DNA from: Amoebidium appalachense
Taxonomy: Eukaryota; Ichthyosporea
DNA: 64,000 bases
Direction of reading: 5' to 3'
Assembly (NCBI GenBank): GCA_963693365.1
Contig: CAVNZM010000001.1
Coordinates: 3,782,001-3,846,000, forward strand
Both the position numbers and the translations under genes were made by a program. This document shows positions 1-24,750 of the stretch, piece after piece. Under the pieces are notes generated by a model. That model worked only from the letters and a program-made list of their open reading frames with translations, was not told where the DNA came from and ran no database searches. The first letter of the stretch is position 1; each line of letters starts with the position of its first letter.

Positions 1-46
1 CCACACACAAACGGCACCCACCCCCTCCCCCCTCCTCCCCCAACAG

Positions 47-921
47 ATGTCAGCGCTCGAGGGTGGGCAGTACCAGCTTGTGATCTACCCCGACCCGTTG
101 TGCATTGCCCCCTTCCTGCGCGTGTCCGCACCCCTTAACGTGTGCACAGACACATCCCCCATCCCCGTGGTCGGTGACGTGTCCCTTAGGGTGCTGCCTG
201 ACCCTCCCAACTCCACAACCACTACATTCCGTAAGTCTTGTCTTACATTGGAACAGTCCTATGGAACCTCCCTCCCTCCCCTCCCCCTCCCCTTTCCCCC
301 GCTCCCCTTCCTCCCCCCCCCCCCCCCCCTCCCCCCCCCCCCCCCCCCTTCGCGATGTTCCTGAATTTTTGCATCGTGTGGATAATAGTATGGATTACCC
401 CACTTAGCCGCCACTACATTGCTTTAGTCTTGCATTGTATGACCGTTGCCACGTGGGCGATCTCACTAACCACCCCAGTCGGGATGAGATTTCGTTTCAA
501 TTTTCCTTTCAGCCTTCCCCCCCTCCCCCCCCCCCCCTCCCCCCCCCCCCCGGCCCCTCCTCATCCTAACACACAACACACACACACACACCTGTCCGCT
601 CGCTTGCGCTCAACCCCCATTCTAAATTACGTTCGGAACGAGCAAACGTGAGACTATTGGTCCTCCCAGGTTGCCCGTTATCATAAACTGCCAGTCAGAA
701 CATAATGCGAGTTATAAGTTATTAAACTCCATGGGCCCACAGATCCTTCCACCACCACCCCAACCACCACCGTGGCCCCACCTCTCCCCACCACTGCCGC
801 CATCAACACACCCACTGCTGAAGCCACCCCCACCACCTCAACCGGCCACGTGATTTCGATTCGGTTTGATTGGCTGGCTGGGGTCCTTGCCATTGTGACC
901 ATGTGGATGGTGGCCATGTGA
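47..921 (+). CDS. 3' end of a Thr/Pro-rich protein with GPI-signal-like tail (partial, 2 exons)
   Basis: Two exons join in frame: 47-230 (after a C-rich tract ending in AACAG; donor GTAAGT) and 743-921 (acceptor GGCCCACAG, stop TGA at 919-921). The intron is phase 1 and the split codon becomes His. The first exon gives a folded-looking segment with two cysteines (QYQLVIYPDPLCIAPFLRVS...NVCTDTS), running into a Ser/Thr/Pro stalk (NSTTTT, STTTPTTT, PTTSTG) across the junction. The protein ends with about 17 hydrophobic residues (FDWLAGVLAIVTMWMVAM) directly before the stop. A Thr/Pro stalk plus a terminal hydrophobic tail without a basic cytoplasmic end is typical of GPI-anchored or single-pass surface proteins; that role is inference. 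Upstream exons lie outside the window, so the family is unknown. Met at 47 may be internal. Confidence 0.55.
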
Positions 922-3883
<2,962 letters not shown>

Positions 3884-4059
3884 TAGGGGTCTGTAAACCT
3901 ATCTCAAAAAAGGTACCTAAATATCAAGTGGCTCTTTCTCGATCTATCCCAAAACCTACCTAAATATCTTAGATCATTTCCCGGAAATTCTCAAATAAAA
4001 GCACATAAATTTCTTTTGATCTATCCCAAACCCTACCTAAATATCTTCATCTATCTCGG

Positions 4060-4190
4060 GCATATCTTTCCGTTGAATAAATCCAGTCAAAAGAAAAAAA
4101 GACTTTCCCACAGTGTACCTAAATATTTTTCTTTTGACTCGTTTTTATTGATCCGTTGATGAAGGCAACGTGCAGCCACAGGCTACATTC
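4060..4190 (-). repeat. LINE-like 3' tails shared with 41046-41115 and 41878-41915
   Basis: Positions 4060-4097 are the reverse complement of 41878-41915, and 4131-4187 repeats 41060-41115 almost exactly. Read in the 3'-tail sense, both types end with an AATAAA-type signal followed by AGTCAAAAGAAAA. This suggests 3' ends of related non-LTR retrotransposons. Here the two tails are separated by about 30 bp and face opposite ways. Confidence 0.5.
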
Positions 4191-5299
4191 CACCAATAGA
4201 ACTGAAAAAGCCAAAGCTACGAAATAAAAATAAAGCGACAAGTGACAAAGGACACCAGCGGGCAAAACCTTAAGTGTACATGTATGCGTGAAACTAGTTT
4301 GCTCCAACTAGTCATATGCATCGATGTTGACCAGACCACACTCCGCAAGAAGACATCATTACTGCTGCTTCCCAACAGGCCCCCCTCAAAACCTACCGAG
4401 GCACAGCAAGCAAGTCAGCCTCTAAATTTAAAGAGCAATGCAGATCAAATCTGAGCTAAAAAACAATCCCAACGGGCCCGGCCCCTAGATAACCCGGAGA
4501 AACTGGATCTAGCTCTCTGATAAGGTGGCCTAGTTGTGGCAGGACACACAGAAAAAAACACAATTACAGAATGCATGCAAGCAAACCCGGTCATTGCCAT
4601 ACGACTGGAGGCTAAGGACTGGCAGTCACTTGGAAAGCTCCCCGACGACCAAGTAGCCGCCCCTCCACTCACGCAGCGCAGAAATAGCTGAAGAAGTTGC
4701 AGCAGCCCACCGCCAATAGGTCGCGTAGAAGCATAGACAGCGTGTAGAAGTTACCATAGGTTGCAGTGGTACACCAGGCGTTGAAGAAACCACTTCTCAA
4801 GCGAGAAACTCCGCGAAAGGGACTCGGAGATGCCCCCACACTCTCACAGCAGTAACACCAGGCCACACCACAGACACGCTGCAGTCACGTTCCCCTGAGT
4901 GGGACTCCCTCCCACCACAAAAAGAAGAAACGAAAGCCTTTATATACCTGCCATGGTGAAGAATCGGGAAAAAAAGTTGACGTGACAGCTAAGAGATCGA
5001 AGTGAAAGTGAAGTCCAAAGGACTACCTAAATATCTCGTCGAAAAATCTCAAGATCCCGGGGAGGGGGGGGGGGGGGGGGGGGTTGACCGTACCTCTCCT
5101 ATCCATAGGGGGGGGGGGGGGGGGGGGGTCCCTCCACGCGAGGTTGCTTGCGCCGGGGGCCATAGTCGTGGTTGGGGGCAGACTACTGGCCTAGCAGGTC
5201 CGCAACGAGAAAAGTGGTGGTGGTGCTGCGTTTAGTGACGCTGACAGCAGAAAGTGAGGCCATTTTGACAATGCACGTCCTAGGTTAACAACGTTGTAA

Positions 5300-5400
5300 T
5301 GTTGGGGTTCCCCCTTTTTTTTTTTTTTTTTTTTTGTTTAAAGGGGCTCCCCTGGGACACTCGGTATCAGCTGGTTGTGTGTGTGATATATATATACACC
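5300..5400 (-). mobile_element. LINE 3' terminus fragment, antisense, inside the Mutator-like element
   Basis: The stretch from the T tract (5313-5335) to about 5385 is the reverse complement of the 3' end of the LINE at 52860-52930: the box CCAGCTGATACCGAGTGTCC, a variable GGAGCCC, then poly(A). The poly(A) is followed by GGGGAACCCC, as at 52930 and 27310. Confidence 0.65.
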
Positions 5401-5616
5401 TAGACCACGAGATATTTGGATCTATCCCGCCTCAATTTTTCGACTTTCTCGAGATAGATCCCCAGATTGATCTATCCCACATGTAACTAAATATCATTTT
5501 CATTTCCCAAAAACGTGGCTAAATATCCGGCTTTCTTCCCTTTCTCACCAGGTACCTACACGGGAAATTCCCGATAGATCTACAGACCCATACTGTCCGA
5601 CGGTCGACCTTGGGAA

Positions 5617-5822
5617 CAGGGATGTGTCGGTCACTGGCCGGGTGGGTCTCGGGCGGGTTTACGCAATGGCCGGGTGGATCTCGGGCCGGGTCGTCTATTT
5701 TTCGGTCCGGACCGGGTTGGTTCTTGGGTCTTGGACCCCTGTGATCGGGTTGACCCGCGGGTTACCAAATGCGAAAACCTCGGGTGTTCCCCCGGACTGG
5801 CCATATACGTGTGTACATGTAT

Positions 5823-5866
<44 letters not shown>

Positions 5867-6461
5867 ACGTGTGTGTGTATGTGATATGCTTGCGTGCGTG
5901 CGTGCTGTGTGTGCACATGTGCTCGCGGTGTGTGTGTGGCTTTTCCACGCATGGTGTCTACATGTGAACAGACAGTGCTCATGTGCTTGCGGCTTACTTG
6001 ATTATATAGAGCTTGGTAGTGGCCTGACTAAAGCAAACACAACGTAACGTGCACAGCAGTTACGATTGTCTCTCTCTTTTTTCTTTTTCTTTTTCTTTCT
6101 CTTTTTATATTAAAGCGCTAGCCTAGCCTCAGTACTCTACTACTGTAGCTAACTATGCCTCGGCAATGTTTATACTACCATATATGGACATGATTAATAC
6201 TGTATTGTTATTAGTTCACTGTGCAATCCCTGAAAACCAATTATCAATCCAAATTTACTACTTATTATGGTTAATATATCATGCTTTACCCTGACCCGGC
6301 GGGAACTGACCGGGTCAGAGCCATCGGTCGGGCTGGGTACGGGTCTGACCCGCCGGGTCATAAAGCCGACCGGGTTTGAGCAAAAATGCCCCGGGTCGGA
6401 GTTGGGTAACGCCGACCCGGCCGGGTTGGTTCTCGGGTCGACCCAACCCGACACATCCCTG
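5617..6461. mobile_element. non-autonomous hAT-like DNA transposon
   Basis: CTTGGGAA stands directly left (5609-5616) and directly right (6462-6469), a perfect 8-bp target duplication. The terminal inverted repeat is CAGGGATGTGTCGG (5617-5630) with its exact complement at 6448-6461. An 8-bp duplication with CAGGG-type ends is characteristic of the hAT superfamily. Both subterminal zones (5630-5770 and 6290-6450) are packed with CGGGT/ACCCG motifs on both strands, as expected for transposase-binding arrays. The core is a (TG)n tract (5826-5865) and AT-rich DNA. No transposase is encoded, so it would need one in trans. Confidence 0.88.
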
Positions 6462-6469
6462 CTTGGGAA

Positions 6470-8306
6470 TTGGCATTGGCATAGTCCTGGTTAGGAATGC
6501 GACCAAGACAAACCCACAAATCAGAACATTTATCTAGACGGGGGCAAACGGTAGGTTCACCAGTGACCAATCAGATGAAGGCTGCTGGGATTCCTTTGTG
6601 TCAAGCCTCAAACGGAATCTACAAACACTTTAAGTGGTCACCAAGAATTCACGTGTAAAGAGACAGACCAGCCTCACACACTGGCATATCCTTCGTTATG
6701 ATACTTATAAATAAAATGTGCCCAAAGTATGATTAAAAGAATCACCAAGAGATCTCTTTGTGGTCAAAAATTGCCTCGAAATCGCTGACACGGGTGCGTC
6801 ATACATGAACTTGGCATATCTCCTCAAACCAAAGCATTCATATAAATAAAATCCTACCATTGGATTATAAACCATAATTGGCTTGTGCAGAGTTTAAAAA
6901 GTATTAGGGGAGAGCGCGGCAAATTACCGATTAGCTGGAGAAAAAACGCCGCTGGCTGGCTGGCGCATGCGTGACAGCCGTACGTGCGCGTGCACGGCGG
7001 GCCGCAGCAGATGGGCACGCGCGGAAAAAAAAAAAAAAAAAAAAATCCCCCAAACGTGATACCGTTTTGTAAAAGGAAAAGCGTAGTATGTCAGAGCTGT
7101 TTAGCTGCTAGTCAATAGTCATAGGCAAAGCGTAGCATGTAGAAAGGTAGTAGCACGCATCTGGTGTCTCGTTTGACGCAAGCGCACACAGAGCCAGGCA
7201 ACCCCCTCATTCCGAAGTCTATTCCAACAGCACGTCTGGCTATGGGGCGTTTCTGCCACACCATCAACGTAAACTATTACTCTTAGACTTAAACACATGT
7301 CATGTTAGGTGGTCGTTACAGCAACGGCCCCACACCAAAGCTGCGTCTCAAGGTAGTAACATAGGCACGCAAGCACCAGTTGTGCGGTAGCACATAGACC
7401 CCGTTGCAGGGGTATTTCACACAGGGACAAAACGTGGGTAGGATATATAGCAGGCCGAGGCGAGGCACAGGCCGCACACACACGTTTGTCTCTAGGGGTG
7501 GGGGAGGGCCTTTCAGAGTGGAGGGCGGAGGGGCCTTCGGGGCACCCAGACCCCCAGCCAACACCGTTCATGGAAGCGTAAGCGAGGTAGGCATTTGTTT
7601 TCACTCTCTGCTCCCGTGCCGTCCTGGTCTTTCGGCTGTTTCTGGTGCTTGTACTCCTATTGCTTCATTCTGTGTTTTTTACAATATCCCCTTCACTCTG
7701 GCTTCGTCTCGTGCTTTTATGCCCCTTCCTTCTCCGGTGGTCTTCTACCTGGCTGGCCTGGTTTCCGTTGTGTGCACCACTATTAATGTGACTGCGCAAG
7801 AGGCTGGCTGTTGTGCATCTGGGGGCTGTTTTCGAGTTACAGGGTTGTCATCTCTCCCTGCTTGACACTCCTGCTTTGGTCTGGTTCGTCTCCCTCTGTT
7901 TCCACGGAGGTCTCGTTTGCCTCTTTCCTAATTTTAATTTTGGTTCAATATGTGGTGCTTGGACCTCTTTGTTCGGAGAGTAGGGCTGCACAGCTGCTGT
8001 GTCCACATTGTATGCTATCTTCTCGGGGTCTGCTTGATGGAGTTTCCCTTCTAGAGTAGTGTTGATGCTTGCTTTCCGGTTGGTTGCTGCACACTGGGAT
8101 ATGCATGCTTATTGTGCAGGTCTTGTGAAATTTAAGCAGTGCAGACCGGTTGTAAAACACGTGCACGTGGGGAGAGGGGAGACAGAAGATTTACACTGAA
8201 GGATATACATCTTTTTGGGGTGCACAGGAATGATTTTGTGCGGTTTGATAAAGTGAGAGAAAGAGAGCGAGCGTGTGCGTGTATGTGTGTGCCTGTGTGT
8301 GTGTGT

Positions 8307-8340
<34 letters not shown>

Positions 8341-8405
8341 TGCATGCACACACGAGGGAGAGAGTGTGTCTGCCTGTTTCTGTGTGTATGTGTGTGTGTG
8401 TGTGT

Positions 8406-8495
<90 letters not shown>

Positions 8496-8870
8496 TGTTG
8501 ATCCTGCTTTCTTTATTTTCGGATGATTAGTACGGTGTTGCCGGTTGAATATGCAAACATGGCTGGTTTTGCTTATCCTCTGCCCTCCTCCCCCCCTCCC
8601 CTCTCCCCCCGATACGGATTAGCTGTACCTGGTTTATGCTATGTTTGGATTTGTGCTGCTTGCTGTTTCCAATTCTTCTGCCCTTTTGTTTTGGTTTCGC
8701 CAATAGATAAAGTTGTTGCATTCGAACTTTTTTTCTTGTTTGGTTGTCCCCATTTGTGGACCACTTTTTAGCACTTCCCTTACCTTGGGTTTGCATAGTT
8801 GTCATGTGGGGGTTTCATAACACTAAATGGCGCTTAAATGCACAGATCCACAGTACAACAATTGCACACA
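6470..8870. other. no gene recognised
   Basis: Mixed sequence: an A tract at 7024-7045, a pyrimidine-rich stretch at 7590-8100 with several short open frames of unconvincing composition, a G tract at about 8307-8339, then (TC)n at 8408-8443 followed by (TG)n to about 8494. None of the open frames shows a recognisable domain or good splice context. Confidence 0.6.
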
Positions 8871-12160
<3,290 letters not shown>

Positions 12161-12169
12161 TCGGGAGCC

Positions 12170-19537
<7,368 letters not shown>

Positions 19538-20069
19538 GCCCCCCCTGACTCTATGGGGTAAATGTGCGCTGGCTCGTGCATGCGGTGGGGGGGTTCTTTA
19601 AGTTTTCCCTAGTGGGTTATCCGCTGGGCGGGGCCCACAGGGATGTAGGTTTGTCTAGACTAGTTGATGTGTGTGTTTGTATGTTGTTTTTGCTTGATAT
19701 GTTTGACTTGTTGATTTGATTCTGCGGTACGGGGTATTTAAGTGTGTTGATGGTTTGAAGCACACATATGGGCAACACTCAGGCTGTGATATTTGCTTTG
19801 TAGAATTTCCCCTGCATCGGCTAGGCACCCTACATACATGCATGCATGACCCACACAGGGGACCTCTCAAGCACACACGTTCACAGGCACATATCATACA
19901 CACCAAACACCGTGCTCACGTGGGCCCAACCTCGGCATATACGCCAGCACCAGTGCACACAAGGGCACATACGCACAAGGTCACGCAAGCACACACACAG
20001 ACACACACACACACATTCATACACACACACAAACACACAAGCACACACATTGTCACACGCACATACGCG

Positions 20070-20161
<92 letters not shown>

Positions 20162-20471
20162 CACACACACACACACATAGTCAGTGATAAGGATATCTGT
20201 CACACACACACAGTCAGTCATAAGGGTACCTGTCAGCCCACTCTGGGGCGCTGCATCTGTAGTTGCCGGGGTGTGCAAGTGCCTCCCCCCAGGCATGGAT
20301 CTCTGTACATATCACGAATGCGGTCGGATCATTACACAAACTTATGCTTCATATCTCCAACGGCGCCTTACATTCCATCCCCCCTCCCCCCTCCCCCCCT
20401 CCCCCCCCCCCCCCCCCCCCCCCCTTCCTCCCTTCCCCCGCCCTTCCCTCCCTCCCAGGGCCACAAAGACC

Positions 20472-20519
<48 letters not shown>

Positions 20520-21414
20520 CACAAATTGAAGCCCACAGAGCCCAAGCAGAAAACCACTAGAATATGTATGGAAGCAAACACGTATACGACAGCGAGACCA
20601 CTCATATGGCAATGGCAAGTGAACATGCACCGCATAGATCCCCACATCATTTTACAGGTATCGCCACAACTATTATAAGCCCACCATCTCTCCAGGATCT
20701 TGCCTCCCTCCCGGCATCCATGTCTATGATTGGCCGAGATGGGATGAGTGCTCCATATGGTATCTGTGCCCGTATATGGTAACTGGGCACCGTGCACGTG
20801 TTGATCACCGACCCAGCATGGCATATATCCACTGTACGTGGCATGACACGGCCAATCCAATTCAGTGTTTATGGCAGCAATTTCAACGGCCACTGTATAC
20901 CTGTCTAGTAGGACACGTTACTTCTCAGAAACGCCAGGGACGTCAGGAATGTTACGTATCTGCTCGTGATCTGATCATGATCCGTATTACTATACGACCA
21001 TGGTATGTGGCCGGGAGCCACGATCACACATGCAATTGCAATAATTATTGCAGTGTTGCCATGGAAACGGTTTCTTCAAAGTTTTAATTGGGGAGGGGGG
21101 GGGAAAGGGGGGAGAAGGGGGCCGTGGAGGGGGGGCATGGGAAATTTAAATACGAGCTCGATCCTGCGGTCATATCACCTTTTGGGGGCCGGGGGGGGGG
21201 GGGGGGAAGGGGGGGAGGGGGGGGGGGGGGAGGAGGACTCGGTGAAGGGGGGGGAGGGGGGGGGGGAGGGGGGAGGGGGGGGAGGGGGGAGAGGGGGGGG
21301 GGGGGGAGGGGGAGGGGTTGGACCCACACAGCTCCCCGAGGGGGATGTAGGTCAGGTAGGTGGGTACCCGGTACCGACTGGGGTGACGTCGACGTTTACT
21401 CCAACCCCCCCCGC

Positions 21415-21445
<31 letters not shown>

Positions 21446-23850
21446 CCGCCCAACCATTTCAAGAGTTCCTTAAGTTACCGTTGCGTATGCCTAAGACTTA
21501 GTGTCTATGAACAAGCTTAAGAAGGGGATCATTGCACTTTATTGGCCGCTCCCTCCTGCCAATCCGGAATGTGCAAGGGTGTGTGTTTTGCTCTCTTCCT
21601 AGTTCTTTATTGATTTCCTTCTTTTTGCTTGTGTGCGCACGTGCGTGTGTGTGTGTGCAGGGAGGGGGGGGGGGGGTGGGGAGGGGGGGGGGGGGAGGGG
21701 GGAGAGGGAAGGAGGCAGGGATAAAGTGTGTGTGTGTGTGTGTTGGGGGGGAGGGAGGAGGGAGAAGATGTTAAAAAAAAAAAAAAAAAAGGGGGGGGGG
21801 GGGGGGGGGGGGGGGGGGTAGCAGGAAGGCGGAACTGGGTAAAGATCTTCGAGGTACCGGGGGAGGGGAGGAGGGGGGAGGATCATAGACTCTAGGCACA
21901 CGCATGAGCACACATTCGTTCGTGGTACAAAAACACAAACACAGTGAATTGATACACGTAGAGCACACGGTGCGCACATGTGCATGCGCAGGCGCATACG
22001 TATGCAGGGCGCCACGCACGCAGAAACACCCGCACACTTTGCAGGTAGGTGTAACGTGACACGCTCACATGAAAGCCACCACACTCAGTCTGCGGCCATA
22101 CAACTAACACACACACACGAACACACCATGAATACACAGACACGCAGAGACATACAGACACAAGAAATTGGCGAGCACCAGGGGGCACACAGACACACAC
22201 GCACGTACCTGCACATGCAGCCTCAGCACAAACAGGCACACACAAACAAGCACTACAAGCACAATGTGTCCAGTGCACTCAACACACAACCAGTAGATCT
22301 AGACCGTGGCACTGTGGCAGGACGGGGCAAGGACGGATTGGCAGAAGAAGTAGACTGGGTTATATATGTTCTGTCACCATGGCCCACATTTACTAATAGA
22401 AGTATAGAATGATTACCTGTTTTGAGAAAAAGGAACACTCCATTTAAACATACGTATACACATCGTTGTAAGATATATTGATACATCATCACGGTGCATC
22501 ACTGATAAAAACGATTTCTTTTCGAGCTCCAAAACCTACATAAATTAAGGGGTTGGGCTCTCAAACAGAGTGTGTGTGTACACGTGTGTGTGTGTGTGTG
22601 TGTGTTTAGCATTCATATTTGATGTTTCACAACAACAGCACTCCCCCCCCCCCCCCCCCCCCCCCCCCGGCTCTTCCTGCACAGTGACTGTCAAAACAGA
22701 ACACACACGAACACACACACAGCAAAATAAACACACACATGCATGTACACACGCACACACACACGCACACCCCTTATCTGCACACTTTGTTAAAAAGGGT
22801 AAATCAGTACGCAACCAAAGGACATAAACATGCATCCCGATCACACACAAGAAAAGCCTACAGTTTTTATAAGCTATGGTGAATGAACTTTGGGCCCCAG
22901 ATTGACTCTTGGGGTTCTTTTTGAGCAGGTGAGGAGGCAGACAGGCCTTACAGCCACACCTGAATCGATGTCCTGCTAGTGCACACAATGTACATATACA
23001 GGCACAGCCTGTATAGCGTCAGATAGCATGCCCTCCTTGTTTTAAAAAAATCCATCTGCACGAATGTACGTGCTGGTGACAGATAGCTAAGGTGACTAAG
23101 TAATGGGATTGATGGTACTAAATCGAAGTCAGCGTGAAGTGTTTTGCTGACGAAACATGGCCCAGTCATTCACAATACATATATCATATGTATGTTCATA
23201 GGTACGTATACTATGCTGCAATTAATGTCTTTGTAGTAACCCCCCCCCCCCCCCCCCCCCCCCCCATCCCCTTCCCTGTTGGCAAACAAGCACAAAACCA
23301 AACAAACTAACTTAACAAAGAAAAACGAACGAAAAAAGAAAACAAAGCACAACAAAAATCATCACTGCATCAAACCCAGAACGGTTTATCTCCACCAGCC
23401 GAAAAAACCTGGTAGAATGGTTGCGTATATGTTCGGATTTTAGATATACTAATTTATGGGGTACCTATTTGTTTGGATACGTTATTAGTAGTGTATGCTC
23501 CTAATGTGTGACACCCCCCTCCCCCCCCCCCCCCCCCCCTGCCACCCACCATACACATAGACGCTATAATAAGATTAATCCATTATATGAGCATAAAGCA
23601 TGCACAGTGACCCCTTCTGCCTTTTCACTTGGCACCACCGGATAACAACCTATTCCTAAACTTTAAGATGGTCGGTGTTTTAGCAAAACACCAGCGAGAA
23701 CAAGAAAACTCATAATACAACCCCCCCCCCCCCCCCCCCCAACCCGGGATTAAAAAGAAGCCCTTTCCATATTGTTCGGAAACAAGCCCCTTGCCTCTCG
23801 TCATGCTAGTCTGCGGGTTGCTGCTACACGTACCTCGCCACACTGTGCCC
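19538..23850. other. intergenic region, no gene recognised
   Basis: Holds (CA)n at 20079-20157 and 20473-20516, C tracts (about 20398-20424, 22645-22668, 23240-23264, 23519-23539, 23720-23740), and G-rich blocks at 21085-21316 and 21662-21820. No coding domain was recognised on either strand. A perfect RFX-type X-box lies at 21055-21068. Confidence 0.6.
21055..21068. promoter_or_regulatory. RFX-type X-box sequence
   Basis: GTTGCCATGGAAAC matches the palindromic X-box form GTTNCCATGGNAAC bound by RFX transcription factors. It sits in non-repetitive sequence with no assigned gene nearby, so function is uncertain and a chance match is possible. Confidence 0.3.
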
Positions 23851-24666
23851 CTACACGGCCTGAGACCCAATCTTCACGCACAGCAGGGGGTTATGGAGCA
23901 TATAGTTGCTGGGGTCCAAGTCCTCCCAGACCTCCCCTAACGCAATCATATCCGCATCGTCCAGTGAACTTTCCAGAAAGTACTCTCCAACGGCAGGATA
24001 TTCATAGAGGCCCCCTGAGGGAAGCTGGGGTGGACACAAAATGGGCGCAGAGAAGGGTTGTGCCACCACTGTGAGCAGGGGGGCACACTGGAATGCATAG
24101 TTCATGACGTAAGGATCCGTGAGCTGGGAAAACCCCCCTTCGTGCTGGGGTATGTATAAGTTTGGATGGGTGGCTTCATATGAGTGGGTCTCCCGTTTTG
24201 GCGGCAAAAGGGTCGGGGAGGGCGGGGACGGTGGTGGGGACAGGACGGGAGGAGGGTCGAACCGGAACGTTTTCTCGGGGTTCACCTCATCTCCCTGGGT
24301 CGCCGATGGTGGAGGGGTGATCGCAGACAAGGTGGGGACGTAGGTGGCTGCACTTTCAGAGGAAGAGACGAGCGTGGGCGCGGATGAGGTCGTTGATTCT
24401 TGCGAAGGGAGCCGTTTACGCGGTGGGCCTGGGCGGTCGATCTTGCGCTTGAGCCCAACACATGCATCCTCCGTACCCGTACACTTCGTGGCCCGGCGTT
24501 GGCACCCGGGACAACGAGTGGCTGACTTCTTGCGGCCCTGTGCCGGTCGTTTCTGCTTTAGGCTGGGGGGCGGTGTGGCCTTTTTGCAGCCGACTATCTG
24601 GCCGTTGCACTTCTTCTTCTTGCGCCGACAGAGGGTGCACTTGTCGGGTATGCGTGGCCGTGCCAT
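23851..24666 (-). CDS. putative DNA-binding regulator with two four-cysteine zinc-cluster-like blocks
   Basis: An intact intronless frame of 271 codons from ATG at 24666 to TAG at 23851. An in-frame ATG 28 codons upstream (24750) exists, but MARPRIPDKC makes a better N-terminus because the basic Cys region usually lies near it. Residues 10-27 read CTLCRRKKKKCNGQIVGC and residues 52-69 CPGCQRRATKCTGTEDAC. Both have exactly the spacing C-X2-C-X6-C-X6-C and basic residues in the second gap, like the first four cysteines of a fungal Zn2Cys6 cluster, but the closing C-X2-C pair is missing. A basic linker joins them. Residues 80-180 are Ser/Pro/Thr-rich. The tail is acidic and hydrophobic (EYFLESSLDDADMIAL, EVWEDLDPSNY), like an activation domain. 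Nuclear transcriptional role is inference; splicing at the C-terminus cannot be excluded. Confidence 0.7.
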   Translation of the reverse strand: MARPRIPDKCTLCRRKKKKCNGQIVGCKKATPPPSLKQKRPAQGRKKSATRCPGCQRRATKCTGTEDACVGLKRKIDRPGPPRKRLPSQESTTSSAPTLVSSSESAATYVPTLSAITPPPSATQGDEVNPEKTFRFDPPPVLSPPPSPPSPTLLPPKRETHSYEATHPNLYIPQHEGGFSQLTDPYVMNYAFQCAPLLTVVAQPFSAPILCPPQLPSGGLYEYPAVGEYFLESSLDDADMIALGEVWEDLDPSNYMLHNPLLCVKIGSQAV

Positions 24667-24750
24667 GGCGAGGAGAGGTGCACTGGGGTCTAGGCACAGG
24701 CAATTGGTGCTGGAAGAGAGGTGGCTGGGTATATGGTGTTTCTGGAGCAA

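Larger units (their letters stand above)
3884..5591. mobile_element. non-autonomous Mutator-like DNA transposon
   Basis: The nine bases ACTGTCCGA occur immediately before 3884 (3875-3883) and immediately after 5591 (5592-5600), a perfect 9-bp target duplication. The ends are inverted: the left begins TAGGGGTCTGTA and the right, reverse-complemented, ATGGGTCTGTAGATC. Both ends carry a GGTACCT box and repeated subterminal motifs of the form ACCTAAATATC (left: near 3911, 3957, 4035, 4108; right: near 5023, 5486, 5516) and GATCTATCCC. No transposase frame is present. A 9-bp duplication is the hallmark of Mutator-like elements; the superfamily is inferred from that alone. The element hosts other repeats: two LINE-like 3' tails (4060-4190) and an antisense LINE tail (5300-5400). 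Confidence 0.72.

Noticed and set aside
7404-8059. Possible membrane-protein gene in the pyrimidine-rich region
   Set aside because: Hydrophobicity follows from T-rich sequence; overlapping frames are equally open and there are no domains or splice signals.
23851-24666. Ordinary fungal Zn2Cys6 protein
   Set aside because: Each block has four, not six, cysteines, and the closing C-X2-C pair is absent in both.
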